64,000 bases of DNA from positions 868,501 through 932,500 of the forward strand of contig CM061097.1 in the NCBI GenBank assembly GCA_030770545.1, read 5' to 3'. The stretch is from Macropodus opercularis (taxonomy: Eukaryota > Chordata > Actinopteri > Anabantiformes > Osphronemidae). Under the pieces are notes generated by a model. It did not search any database, was not told where the DNA came from, and saw nothing but the letters and a program-made list of their open reading frames with translations. Each line of letters starts with the position of its first letter. The first letter of the stretch is position 1. The translations under genes and the position numbers were made by a program. This document shows positions 24,997-37,602 of this stretch, one piece after another.

Positions 24997-27900
24997 TTTC
25001 TTCTGTGCGTACTGCTCTGTATACTGGCTGAAGGTAGGTCTGAGTAAGTGTGACTCTCTCTGATGGACACTGATGAGGTGGCTGATGAGTTTCCTCAGCC
25101 GAGGGGTAAAAGCCAGTGAACTCTCTGATGTTATTCCAGCTTGACCCAGGCGTGAAAATCAACATAAAAGCCTTTCAAATTATGATTGTTCCATTTGAAA
25201 TTAGATATTGCGCATGGCGCACAGCACGGGAAGAAAACCCAGACAATGCAGGGCAGTGACTTTATGTGAGCAAAGGTGTGAATGCAGTGTTTAATCCCAC
25301 TGTGAAAATTCCATTGACATGAAATTAGATTCCCCGTCCCCTTATCCAAAACCAAATCAAACTCAAAATCGAGCACGAATGGAAATAGGGAGCAGCAGTG
25401 AGCGTCTCGGCTTCGGTGCTTTGGTTGGATGTGTTTGACTGTCGGACTCACGGCTGCAGCGTCTCCAACAATCGGACCCGAGGTTTGTAGGAACATTGTG
25501 TTTATTAATAGCGATAGATTGTCTGTGTCCTGTTGTGTCAGTCCATCTGTCGTAGATTAATCTGCCCGTGTCGGACCTGCCAACCACATGTTACGTTCTG
25601 TTCCAAGGTGCTGACTGATGCACCGCTACACGATGATCACGCAGCAGAGGTTCACCTAACGACAAAATGGAGAATGTGCGCTGGTCGACTTGGCTGACAC
25701 ATTGGACCTGGCTCAGCTAGTCAGAAACCGTGAGGCGCCTCAGATACAGGGTCTGTGAAAAGTGCCACGTGTGCTGATTAAACACGAGTCAAGGCGTCTG
25801 CCACACGATCTGCTTTATTAACAATTAATTAAATAAAGCATTTCTATATGTAATCAGATGTCGGAAGAGAAAGTTGTTGCACAGGTTTAGCGACCGTGTG
25901 GCTGCAGAAGTCTTGCTTAGTTATGCTTGGAAGGACCTTGATCCCTGCAGAGACCTGCAGTGAAAGATGTGGGTCCTGTTTAGACTTTGCTTTGTGTGTG
26001 CGTTTCAAGCCGTAGCGCTGCAGAGGTTAGCAGGTAAACTCTGACTGTACTGGCTGTAGTTTAGCGCTTTCACAGCTGTGAAGCTGACCTGAAATCTGAA
26101 GCCATGACATGCATCGTGGAATTAGTGCAGCGCAGGCGACGCTCACTTTTTGCACATGATTGCTGCGTGTGTGGACGTGCAGCGACTGCAGCTCAGGGTT
26201 TGACACCATTATTCTCAGAACAAAATGGTGATTTCTTACATCAACGTTGACTCGATTCGTCTCGCGTTTACCGTCCAAGCGATCGACCTTCTTGGAGACG
26301 AGTATCGTTTATTAACAACTGCTGTTAAACACGATGTGCAGCAACAAATGAAAAATGAAATGTTAAGCATTTCTCATTGAGTCTCATCCTCATGGCTCCA
26401 CGTGAAAGCTTTCAAAGACTCAAAGGTCCTGTGAGGGTCCCTCTCCCAGAACGCTCCACTCAGACGAGACCAGGCCTGTCGTCACGCAGCAACGCAGAGG
26501 CCCCGCCTAGGCTCCCGATTCAGGTTTTTGCTGAAGATGTGGTTGTCGTCCAATACGCGTAGCAGCCATAGTGACGGAGGCCGGCGTATGTCTGCGTAGC
26601 CGCACCAGAGCGTCATCTGCACAGGGCGGCGTGAACGTGTGTCCACAGCTTATTAGAAAGCACAACAAAGTACAACATAGCACCACTGCAGAGAACGGCA
26701 CAGAGCATCATCGTAGAGGTGGACAACTGTTAGAGCTGCTGTTGTAGTCGTGGCGCTGCCTCATGTTTTTTCCTCTCTCTGTCTCCTGCCTCATCTTTTT
26801 TCTTGACTCGTTAATTAATAGGGTTTGTATGTTTTCACTGCAGGAGATTTTCCTTGATGAAGTAATGGTGTGTAAATACAGGCCATTTGCCCAATTAGAG
26901 GGCATGACACAAATCCCCACTGAGCAAGGACAAATTACACACAAAGCAGTAATTATCTGTAATAGCTGGCGGATGAGAAATCGTGATTGTTTGAGAAAGA
27001 TGGAGATAAGCCTTGACAACAGATGTCAGAATGTGGGCGCCCTTCCCTGCTCTCGCAGCAGCAGACAGATGTTCCAAACTGCTTAAGCATCAAGGAACCA
27101 CATTTTTCTCTGCTAAAACGAATCCATACCAGACAGTCTATGTCTACGTCATGTATGTGCCGTGACCCACGTGTTTCACAGACAAGCGTCGGGTTTTCTC
27201 CTCATTATCTTATGGTTTGTGTGGAAACTCTTGCCCCTGTCCATCCAATTACATTCACATTCCTGCGGCTCATCGTCAATGACACATGAACAGACACTAT
27301 CGTTAACTATGATGGAGATGAATGCAGAGCGATCGCAGACGTTTGTCCTTCCTCTGGGTTTTCCCCAAAAGCTTCTTTTCAAGGCATCGTTACAGACACG
27401 AGGGCGAAGAGAGAGCAGACATCTGATTATTGCCATGTCAACCCAGCTTTTCATAATGTTTCATGACTCACTTGATCTTTTATGCGTTTGCTAATGTGGG
27501 AGTCCACATTCATGGCCTCACACTTTCAGACAAACAGCCAATAATGATTCATTGCAGAGTCAACCAGTCCTGTTTGTGGTACACTTACCGTCCGACCTGT
27601 CCATGTGGCATCCTTGGAACTTTCCACCTGTCAAAATGAGTGTAATCGCTATGGCAACCACACGCCCTGACGTTGATGGGAACCCACACATTAACACGTT
27701 CAGCGGTATCTCGTGCAGGGGTTCATGCTGTGGTCGTCTTGCTGTTGTGTCTGCCCTGCGGCGCTGGGGCCACGGGGCAGCGTTACATGTTTCTCCGTTC
27801 ATACCATTTTTCGTTGCTCCTCCAAACCCCCAGATAAAAGCTGAATGTTTGTCTGGTATTGGATCCAGAGGTTTTCACTTTGCCTGCAGACCAGCACCTG

Positions 27901-29410
27901 CCACTCTTTTCCACAGCTCAATGGAGCTTAACTACACTCTTGTCTTGGCTCGTTCTGCAGACTAACTCTGCAGGGAGACACTGACGTCACGGCCCAAAGA
28001 AGCCCACCAGCTTCTGGATCAAGTGTCACCTAAACATACAACTGGGACAAAGCTACGGAGTCATTAATTAGTAGCCATGTAGCTTTGAGGCCTGAGCTTC
28101 TGCAGTCTAGCCTGACGTGCTCCTGTCTCATTGAGGGGCTCATAGGCTTTGAACCATACACCCCTGTAAATCCCAGCTTCCTCCTTGTTAGACAAGCCAG
28201 TGACAACACAAGCGAGAGCTTTGAAACTTGCGTTTACTTACTTTTCAGCCTAACTAACAGCACTGATATATCTAAGAAAAAACCCATCGACTTCGGCTTC
28301 TAGCTTGATTTTCCGTCTCCTCGTAACACTCTCACCATTCGTCTCCTTCTGACATGTCCACCCTTCCTCGTTTCAGCCTCTTTGTAAATTGTCTGCTGCA
28401 GCCTTAGCTCCTGCCTCCGTAAAGACAAGCCAGTCGTTTGTCTCACCAGCATCTTACCTTTTCCGCCTGCCTGTTTTTCTGGACCATCTGCTTTACTGGC
28501 GGCTCCTCAGGGTGTCGCTTCTCTCAGCCAGCTATAGATGCTACAAAACCCAACTTCTCATGTCCAGGACTTTCCCCTGGGAACCGTGGACGTGGTCTGT
28601 GCGGACATGAACGGCATCGAAGCTCCTCATACTTAAATACGTCTACGCAGTGACAAACCTGATGTGACCTGGTCCTTTCAGTGAACTGGCAGCGAGCCGG
28701 TAGAACCTCCCACATACGCAGAGCCCTGTGTTATTATTCTGAGCATCCTCTATGCAGACCTGTACAGTCTCACCCGCTCTCCAAATACTGGCTGTCAGGT
28801 TATTATGGTCTCTGGAACATGACAACAGCTTAGCAAACGATCAGAGACTTTTTGATCTATTTTTATTGTGCAGAAAAATTATAATTAGAATGACTTTAAC
28901 TAGAGCTGCCAATTCAATATTGGCTGCCTTGATAAACGGGGGTGAATGAAACTAATGTCGATGCACCTCGTGGTCATTCAGTCAAGATGTGTCTGTCATC
29001 AGACTCTGTTTAACGCCCGTTATGTTACACAATGGTTTAAAGTTCCATCTCACTGTTTCCAAACATGCAGATAATGACGCGTGTCTGCGTCTGTCAGGTA
29101 AATATCATTCCAAGAATAATTTAATGCAGTTTATCGTTGAGTAGGAGTAAAAACATTTTGTGAAGAGCAAAGACATCTTGACCATCCCTCGTTTCTTACT
29201 GAGACTCAGACGAATGGATGTTTTCTTTGTGTGCGCTCTCTGTCCTATAAAAGCACTGAAGTACAAGGTTATGCTCTGGAGATCACCTCTCCAGGTCCCA
29301 GCTATGCTCGAAGGGGCGACAGAGGGGCTTTCCTCCTAGTTAGCGGTATCCATGGTAACACCATTCTGCCTTCCAGGATCTGTGTCAGGGATTCTGAGAT
29401 GAACTGCAAA

Positions 29411-29555
29411 ACAAGGGGATGGGGAGAGGAAGGGAAAGAAATGAAAAGCATGAGGGAAATGGAAAGAGCAGGAAGAGACAGACGGGAGACGGGAAACAGG
29501 AAACAGCTGGTAAACAGACGAGTAAAAAGAGGAACGAGAGCAGGAGGGAGGTAAA
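29411..29555. repeat. purine-rich low-complexity stretch
   Basis: About 145 bases of mostly GA on the + strand (GGGAGAGG, GGAAAGAG, GGGAGACGGGAAACAGG). Open frames on both strands here reflect composition, not coding. Confidence 0.6.
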
Positions 29556-29816
29556 CATAAAACAAATCCTACAGTTAAACTGTTTCATGCTCCACCTCCA
29601 CACGACTCTCAGCCAGGCCAACGATGGCTCTGCGTATGTGGACCGTAGGGACACTGTGACTTCCGTCCTCTCCCCACTTCCCTTCCTGTTTAACCGATTT
29701 AGAGCCAGTCTCCCTGTCTCACCCAACTGTGGATCAGGTTGAGTTTAACGAGCAGCGTCCAGCGTTTCAGAGAGAGATGGGCTGTAATTCTAGTTTGCGA
29801 TGATGTCTGGGTGCAT

Positions 29817-29850
29817 TGTGTGTGTGTGTGTGTGTGTGTCTGTGCGTGTG
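29817..29850. repeat. (GT)n microsatellite
   Basis: GT dinucleotides with a TC and a GC interruption, intronic. Confidence 0.9.
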
Positions 29851-30016
29851 AGTGAAATAATGCTACTAGCGTGCCAGAAGAGGAAACTTGTCAGCTGTTC
29901 CCGCTGTGCTGGACGCAGTAGTGACATGGAGACAGAAAAAGACACAGAAATGTGTGTCTGTGTACCGAAAGTCTAACATATGTATGTGATTCACCTCAGT
30001 AAAGTTCTGTTACATT

Positions 30017-30043
30017 AAATGGATCTAGATTCTAGATCCATTT
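30017..30043. repeat. 27-base near-perfect palindrome
   Basis: Two exact 13-base inverted arms (AAATGGATCTAGA and its reverse complement) flank a single T at 30030. There is no tRNA or microRNA-like loop. The function is unknown and it may be chance or a remnant of a mobile-element end. Confidence 0.85.
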
Positions 30044-31276
30044 CCCATTTGTGTCCAAATGACATGTTGACAGGTGGAAAGGTTTGAGTGGTTTATATCA
30101 GAACACAACGCGAACACAAGAGTCACATCTACCGACGACAAACCGGGAAAAAGCTTGTGTGTGGAGAAAACTGGACCTCGTCACAGTGAGAGCTTCCTGG
30201 TTTCATCCCTGTGTCACTGCTGGGCTGCTTGTTCTACAGCATGAAAAATGAATGAGTGGCCATGTACACTGCAGAAATGCATCCATCATAAACTGATGGA
30301 GGAGCCAGCAAAAGGAATGACAAAATGAAATGTGTTGGAGGACAGAGCGGCCGCAGATATTTGTGTGCAGCCTTGTTCTCACACGTTCAAAGTCAAAAAG
30401 TAGTGGTCGCACAAGAAGCAATTTCACAGTCCTTAACCTGAAGCACTGCGGAATCTGCAACTTCATTTGGTGGGTGAACCTGTGCTGGTTGTGGCACCGC
30501 GTGATAATGTCCCGGCACATCGTTACGCTGTGGATCGGCCCAACGAGCAGTCCAGCAGCGACGCACAGCCTCAAACGTGACTTCGACCAGGCAGCACGTG
30601 TGTAGAACGACGGAATCGCATCCTGCGCCTCCCATGTGTGCAGCAGCTCAGAAATCTGGTGTGAGAGCAGCTGAACGAGGACGTGGACACACAGCAGCAG
30701 GGAAACATCTAATGCTGCCAGTAATGAGGTTTCCTCTCCCTTAACTATCAGGATCAGGCATCGCTTCTTACAGGCTGGTGACAGGTGTCAGTCAAGCAGC
30801 AGTTACCTAAAACACTGTGACCATTAGACTGACTGCAGGCCGCTGGCTGATTGCCCTCCCTGTCATTCACTGGGACTCGCTCCCTTTCATCACTGCCTCC
30901 CCGCTTGCTTCCCACGTCTTCTGATGTGAGCTTCCTCTTTTCTCTGCCCTCATCTTGACACAGACGAAATGGATGCAGCTTATCTCTCCTCGCTGTCAGT
31001 GTGTTTCATTCTCTCCTCTGTCTCTGTTAGTCCACCTTTTGCTTTTCACTGTGCTTCATAAAAACCAAATCTGTTCTGCGGCAAAGTTTCCCCTTTTCTC
31101 GTAGTCAACTTCCAGTTCTTTCCTCCCTTTGTTGCCAGGTTGTCTTTCTTCTTTGACTCTTGTTTCAGGGATACAGCAGAGTTTCTGTTTTCTCATGACC
31201 ACCTCCTTCTCCACTCTCTACCTGGCCCAGTGGATCAAACTCTCCGCTCGTCCCGACATCGGTCCCACATCTGCAA

Positions 31277-31304
31277 CCCCCCCCCCCCCCCCCCCCCCCC
31301 CCCC
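31277..31304. repeat. 28-base poly-C tract
   Basis: Uninterrupted run of 28 C. Homopolymers of this length are prone to length error in sequencing and to slippage in vivo, so the count should be treated as approximate. Confidence 0.95.
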
Positions 31305-32610
31305 TCTGTCACTGACAGAATGGCCACGCCAGTGTTGATTAGAGCCTGCGGAGCCAGATGCTCAGCTAGGCTTAGTGGAGGCCTGTGGGAAAGAGAGCTG
31401 CTTATTCTAGCCTCAGGAGATGGATTGAAAACGACAGGAGCTAAAACAAGCAAGACTTCTCTCGTTACACTCACACACATTCAACCCGCACGTGAGCCGA
31501 AGTACACAAGGAAGCGCGTTTAATGCACAGCTGTCGCCTCAAGAAAGAAACAGATGCAGGCTCATCGAAACTCAGTTGTTCACCTTGTGTATTTTGCGCA
31601 AGTTAAATTTTACTGTAGGATGATTTAGCAGAACCAGCAGGAATCACACGTCGAGTACAAAAAGTGGTTTTGTTGGAAATGCAGTATTCAAAGTACACGA
31701 TATGATGGTTTGATCCAGAAACAATAATTCAAAGTAAAAAACAGCTGTTTTCAAATGTGACTCGTAGATTTTGGCTGAAGCAGTTACCGTTGCTTCATCA
31801 GGGCAGTTTGATGGCAGCCAGTCAGGCCTGTGTGAGCTCCACCACGTGTTCGGTGTGTGTTTAGCGACTCTATGAAACGACTGTGGATTTTCTGGGAGGC
31901 TCGGCTCAGCACGGACGCTGGTCTCCTGCTCACCACATCTGCCCGCTGCTCATTGCTGTGACAGGCTCCAGAGCTGCAGCATGTTGTGCTAATGTGGGTT
32001 AGATCCAGGTTGGACTGCAGCTCGCTGGCTGTAGTCTGTTACCCTCTCTGTAAAGATCTGTCCGTGATCAGCTGGGCTCCACCGAGTCCAGTGATGCTTC
32101 ATCTGACAGATGTATGTAGACTGTAAAACTAAATGTTCATGCTTTGTAGGCGACGTGTTCCTTCCTACATCCTCTACATCAATTTCATTGAAAATAATCA
32201 GAAAAAAGGTGCTTTGCTTGCCATTTTAAAAATAGCCGACGTTACGTGCAGTTAAGAAAAACACAGATTGATTTTCTCGGCAGTTTGAAGTTTGTTAGTG
32301 TTGCTTTCAAGATTAGTTTTATTTTTGTTGTCACATCCTAATTGGGTAAAATAGAGCGTGATGAAACTGGGGGCAACAGGCTCCAGAGACACGGGGCCTC
32401 TTCGTAATTCCTGCATTTATGATTCTGTAATTCTTACTGTCACTGAAAATTAAATCTAAAGAGACAATTGTCCATCTGAGAATACACAGATGAGAATGTC
32501 TGGTTCCCTGAAAAAACCAACTTCACCTCCAACCCACCAGACTGGAGCCGCCGGACAAGTGGCGGGTTTCTGTGACACTAGAAGCAGCTGCCTGCATTTG
32601 ACTGGGTTTA

Positions 32611-32737
32611 TGGGTCTTTATGGGTCTTTATGGGTCTTTATGGGTCTTTATGGGTCGTTATGGGTCTTTATGGGTCTTTATGGGTCTTTATGGGTCTTTA
32701 TGGGTCTTTATGGGTCTTTATGGGTCTTTATGGGTCT
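32611..32737. repeat. 10-bp minisatellite, unit TGGGTCTTTA, about 12.7 copies
   Basis: Twelve full units plus a partial one. All are identical except one G-for-T change in the unit at 32651. Because the unit is not a multiple of three, the frame cycles and gives a spurious periodic open frame. The extreme homogeneity points to recent expansion. Confidence 0.97.
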
Positions 32738-33756
32738 GCCAGTGCAAATATTCCAAGGTTCTCTCTTTGGCTAAAAGTAAGTAAAGTAAGTCTTCGACAC
32801 AAGTGTTGAGGAAGTGAAACTGCCTGATCATTACTCAAACTACTACACAATACTACACAATTACTTGTGTTTCATATGTTATGAACCATTTCTGCCGGTA
32901 AAACCATCTGCTGGACTTCACACTGGCTTTAGTCTGAACGGATCTGCTCCGTGTCTCCTTTGCCTTCTTCACATTTCTCCTAACCCACATGTAAACCAGC
33001 GTGTTTTCATTACTGAGGAAAAGCCTCCACATCACATCCAGTAAACAGCGGAGAAAGGGCCAAAGCGCTACCTCTCATCAGACGTTAGAGTTCAGCGCAT
33101 GGCCCCCACAAAGTCCATTAGGTGCTTAGAGAGCGAGTTCATTGCCAGGACACTGTTCCATCAATAAAACCAACAGGACTTTATTGTTTTCATTTTTCAC
33201 CTTCAGCCAGTCGTCATTATCAACAGTGCGTTTAGTGTCTTTCACGTTGATTGGACCTGCAACAATTAGTCCTGGCACACGGAGCAAATCATTTATTAAA
33301 TGTTAAACATAAGAGGCAGTGGCACAATTAACATCATGTAGCTTCACTGCACCTTCACTGCACCTGCAGTACTGAACAGGTTTAGTTGGTGTCGTGTCCA
33401 GACTAGTTATGAATATAATAGTATGTGTCTGTCTGTACAAATACAGAGAAGCCTTTCAAAGTAAAATGTGGAAACAACGCTGCTTTTGACCAGATCAGGT
33501 TCCTTACACAGTGTTATGGTTAGGGGGCGTTGATTAATATTAAAACGCTCAGAGATAAGATTAATGAGCTATATGCTGTGTTTGTTTTCGAATGTTGCAA
33601 ATGTTCATCGAGCGAAAGCTCAGAGCTAATTTTCCTGAACACTTGTGTAACGTCTCGCTTCGTGGCAACAGTCAAGTTAGCGCATAGAAACCACAACCTT
33701 GTCCCACTTAGCTTTTTCACCTAGGCGTATATTTGTGTGCAATACAGTATGACTAA

Positions 33757-33841
33757 TCACACACACACACACGCACACACACTCACACACGCACACGCAC
33801 ACACACTCACACACGCACACGCACACACACTCACACACGCA
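33757..33841. repeat. CA microsatellite with a 24-bp higher-order unit
   Basis: CA dinucleotides carry regular T and G interruptions. The pattern ACTCACACACGCACACGC recurs at 33781, 33805 and 33829, a 24-base period. This implies expansion of a compound unit, not single-dinucleotide slippage. Confidence 0.9.
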
Positions 33842-34222
33842 GCCTCTGGTGCCTTGCAGCATCGGGACGATCTGGGCTCAGGTGCAGTCCTCTAAGCGTC
33901 TTCTATGGCGCTGAATTCACTAGGATTTCGTTTCGTTACAGCTGATTTCAGTTGCATTCATGTCATATTTTTGGTGTTTGCTTGTGTGTTTCACATGATG
34001 TTACTGTTTGTGGAAAGTCTGTTTTTGCACCTTTCTGTGTTTTTCCTGCTGGTGCATTGTTAGATTTCATTTTGTTTACATCACTGTCTCCAACACAGTT
34101 TTCTACACCGCTCTTCATAATTAAACCTTGTTCATGTTATCTACAGCTACTTCAATCCTCTTGAAGGCTGCTGCTCTAAAAGAACAGCAGGAAAAAGGAG
34201 CATACTGTACAGACAGTACATG

Positions 34223-34225
<3 letters not shown>

Positions 34226-34269
<44 letters not shown>

Positions 34270-34270
34270 G
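34226..34270. repeat. compound (GT)n(GA)n microsatellite
   Basis: About 15 GT units run directly into about 7 GA units. Confidence 0.93.
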
Positions 34271-34572
34271 TTTGTCAGCGGTTTAGACGAATGCCCGGCT
34301 CCTGCTCTACCTAATGGGCTGTCTGGCCTCTCTGAGAAATGTCGTGTAGCAGTTACTGCATATCTGTAAACACACTGTTTCCAGAAAAGGTTTGAGATTT
34401 TTTTGGAGGGTCACACATCAAAGCTTACACTTAACCCCAGTGGCTAGATATGGAAAGAAAAGTTCCCGTGTTAGGATCTTAGTTTCATTCTTTTTCTGAT
34501 AAATCTGGACAGTTTGCATGTTTAAAGCTACGAGCTGAGCGAGATGTGAGAAATAATAAAGACTTCACACTC

Positions 34573-34573
34573 A

Positions 34574-34626
<53 letters not shown>

Positions 34627-34639
34627 ACACACACACACC

Positions 34640-34715
<76 letters not shown>
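34573..34715. repeat. long (CA)n microsatellite with CCC interruptions
   Basis: About 140 bases of CA with several CACCCACA interruptions. It produces spurious Cys/Val and Thr/His open frames. Confidence 0.95.
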
Positions 34716-34716
<1 letters not shown>

Positions 34717-37522
34717 TCCTCCAGCGCTAACAGTCTCAGAGTTAAAGCAGCTGCCTGTGGACCGAGAGGAGCAGCTTCTCTCGGTGCCTTTTAGTTCTTA
34801 GATGAGTCTCGGGCCTTTAGCTGTGGCATCATCCTCAGTTATGAAGAAAAGGCTACAACAACGCAGCCCATCACAAAACACAGGTGAGTAATTACGACCC
34901 AGACCATCTGAACAGACTTTAACCACAACTTATAAACAATAATAAACGTACTAAACTTTATGATTATTATCATATCAACGTTTCTTCAGTATAGAAATCC
35001 ATTCGTGTCTTTTAGATTCCTTCATTGTTTCAAATTCATTGATAGACGACTCCTGAGATAATTGAGATAATGGTTTTGGTAATTTTTTATGTTGTAGTCC
35101 TGGGAAATGTTTTTTAATATTATCTATTATTTAGTTGTTAATCGATGCAGTTGTTTCTATCAAATACACAAGTGATAAGAGAAAAAGCACATACTGACAC
35201 AAAAAACTAGTTTTATCTCAAATCCTTTTTATACATGCGAATTTATGGCACATGCCAACATAAGAGGTAAACTCACAAAATGTCCTACGTTGAACGTTGT
35301 GGTCTTTGATGTTGCTCTTAGTAAAATCGAAGTCAACTAAATGTAGAAATCTATGAACAGTTAATGCAGCAGACGAAAGGTTTTCATTTAGCCTGAAAAC
35401 CAGAGGCTGCGCGACCTTTACATAAACACGGAGACATTCTCAGGGCTAAGGTCGCAACCTGTGAGCTCATATAACCATGTGAACGCTGAGTCATTCATGT
35501 TTGCTACCAGGGACAGAGAAGCAGCGGGAAATGGGAAAGCGGAGAGATTAGGTTGTTGATTGGATGCGGTTCTCAATTCAGCTCCCTGCCACCGCCAATA
35601 ACAAAGAGGAGACACAATAGTAAAGGAGGAGGGAGAAGAATGGGTGGAAGGTTGAGAGTAATGGAGTCAGGAGCCTTAACAGCCTGTCAGCTGCTGCTCG
35701 GTTCTGACTTTGTGTGTGTGCGACGCCTTGTGATAAATCTTAATTACACAATGTGTAATGTGTAGTGCAGGCCGTGCGCCATCTCATCAAAGCGTGTTCA
35801 ATCTCATAAGCAACACTAGCGAGTGTGAAAGGACGGCTGAGAGAAAGCGGCGCCACAGCGAAGAGCTGCTGAGTGAGGCGAGGCTGAAAGTCGAGCCCAA
35901 ACGAGGGGAACGAAGAGAAGAGGGCGACGAGCAGAGGCATAAACAGATCATCAGGTCGTGTTCGTGCTGCTGCTGAACGGATCTAGTTTCTGCCAGAATG
36001 AGCTGGCGGATGAATACGTGGTTTCAGGGCTGAGGGCGACGTGGTGGCCTGCTGGGTCATCGTGCCCAGGGTGATCTCTAAAAGCAGCCCCCAGCCCCCA
36101 GAGTAATGGTTAATCGTGGAAGGTCTGGTGTCAGGGTAAGTGTGTGTGGGCCCTGAGCTGGGCTTTGCCGTGCCGTGGTGTGACAGGGCCAGTCAGGCGG
36201 ATGGGGCGTGTGTTGTTGTAGCTGCGGCAGTGGTGAAAGCCCTGTACAAGCAGCTCCCAGCTCTACTGGCTGGACAAGCACCGCGGCAGCTCTAGCGTGA
36301 TAAAGAGCTGCGGCCTTTTGTTTTCATGGCTGTCGTGTTCCCACTGTGCGACTGTGGGACTTTGCTCTGTGTGGAAATGTCGGTCCGGCCCTGTTCTGCA
36401 CCGCTGCTGCTCCGGTGCCACCAAACCTTCACTACGACTTCCTGGCGTCCATGTCTGAGTGATTTGACAGTGGCTTCAGGTTTGACATATAACTGGAATC
36501 ATGCGTTAAACATCAGGACAACGAGTTCAGCTCGATTAAGATGCTGTATTATACATAACGCACACGTTTCTGCTTTGTACAGACACCTTTTAAAGACACA
36601 AAAAGCAGGAATGAGCTGCTGGCGGGGAAACGTTGAAGCCTGACTCTTATTTAACCCTGTGCTGGCTTGTTGCACTGAAACCCACTGCTACTAAATACAG
36701 GGCTGGTGTTTTTCCTGCTTTTATGTGTCTGGGGCCTTTATCTCCACGTCATCGTTCCTGTATCGTAGCCGACGCGCATCCATGTCTAATCCAGTGTGTG
36801 GCTCTGCTGTGTTTCCTGGTTTTGTCCACGGGGTGATTGGCTCCAATCGGACTTTCTGTCACTCAGCGTATGTGACAGCAGAACATCGCGGCCTCTCCAC
36901 TGACTGCATTAAGGCTTTTTATACTGTACACAATGTAAGAACATAGCAGATGTAGAAGAACAGAATACAGCAAAAGATGCCTATGACACGAGTAACGCTG
37001 AGAAGCAGAAGTTCCCTGCTGGAGAGGACATATCTGTTACTGGGCAAGATTAAGAAAAGGTAAACGATTCCATATGTGGGAGGACGTTTGGAATCAGTCT
37101 AGGACAGATTTCATCCAACGCATTAACCCCAAAACCTGTAGGCAGAAACATATTCAGTTCATCAGTATGTTTCGTACAAACGCTAGATGCTCTCTGACAC
37201 TGATCATCACGTGAATTCATCAAACTTTCACTACACCTTTTATTTAGCGACGGTTTGATTTCAGGCTGACAGTGTGAAGCATCTGTCCCTTAGTGTTGTG
37301 AAGTAAAGCTGCCATGATGCCGTGTCCAGTCCATTCCGGCCCAGATGCTTGGACCGGCACATGCTCGGACCTTTTAGACTGTGCTTCAGTTGAAGGACAG
37401 GTGAACTGCAGGACCAAGCCTGCTGATGATAGGACTGTCTTCTGTGTCAGTCCATCAGGCTCACGTCACAGCTTCACACTCTGACTCAGACTGTCTGTGT
37501 GTTTGTGTCTTTATATCTGCAG

Positions 37523-37602
37523 GCACAGAAATCGTGGATAGAAAGAGCGTTCAGCAAGAGAGAATGTGTTCATATCATAGCGAGCGCCAAAGACCCCCAT
37601 AG
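37523..37602 (+). CDS. trpm3: trpm3 shared exon 2 (long-form residues 69-95)
   Basis: Acceptor ...TATCTGCAG, donor GTGAGT. It encodes AQKSWIERAFSKRECVHII and ASAKDPHR. It begins in phase 0, so either first exon can be used. It ends two bases into an Arg codon. It is the start of the conserved melastatin N-terminus, with the RECVHI block and the KDPHRCCCG cysteine cluster split across the junction. Confidence 0.97.

Larger units (their letters stand above)
15039..37522 (+). other. 22.5 kb intron between the MNQ exon and the first shared exon
   Basis: No exon is supported. Recognised contents: a degenerate reverse-strand SINE-like fragment (about 16491-16635), pyrimidine- and purine-rich stretches (about 21061-21200, 24020-24250, 29411-29555), several GT/CA microsatellites, a 27-base palindrome (30017-30043), a 28-base C tract (31277-31304), a 10-bp minisatellite (32611-32737), and two AT-rich stretches that look like candidate conserved non-coding elements (about 25141-25350 and 26821-27040). 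Open frames here carry no family signature. Confidence 0.7.

Noticed and set aside
32611..32737. CRISPR-like regular array
   Set aside because: The 10-bp units are contiguous with no spacers, and the genome is vertebrate. It is a minisatellite.
32490..32774. 94-codon frame with MGLYGSLWVF repeats, protein-repeat-like
   Set aside because: It arises from the 10-bp minisatellite cycling through all three frames, not from a selected peptide repeat.
34485..34794. Cys/Val and Thr/His repeat open frames
   Set aside because: They are translations of the CA/GT microsatellite, present in several frames and on both strands.
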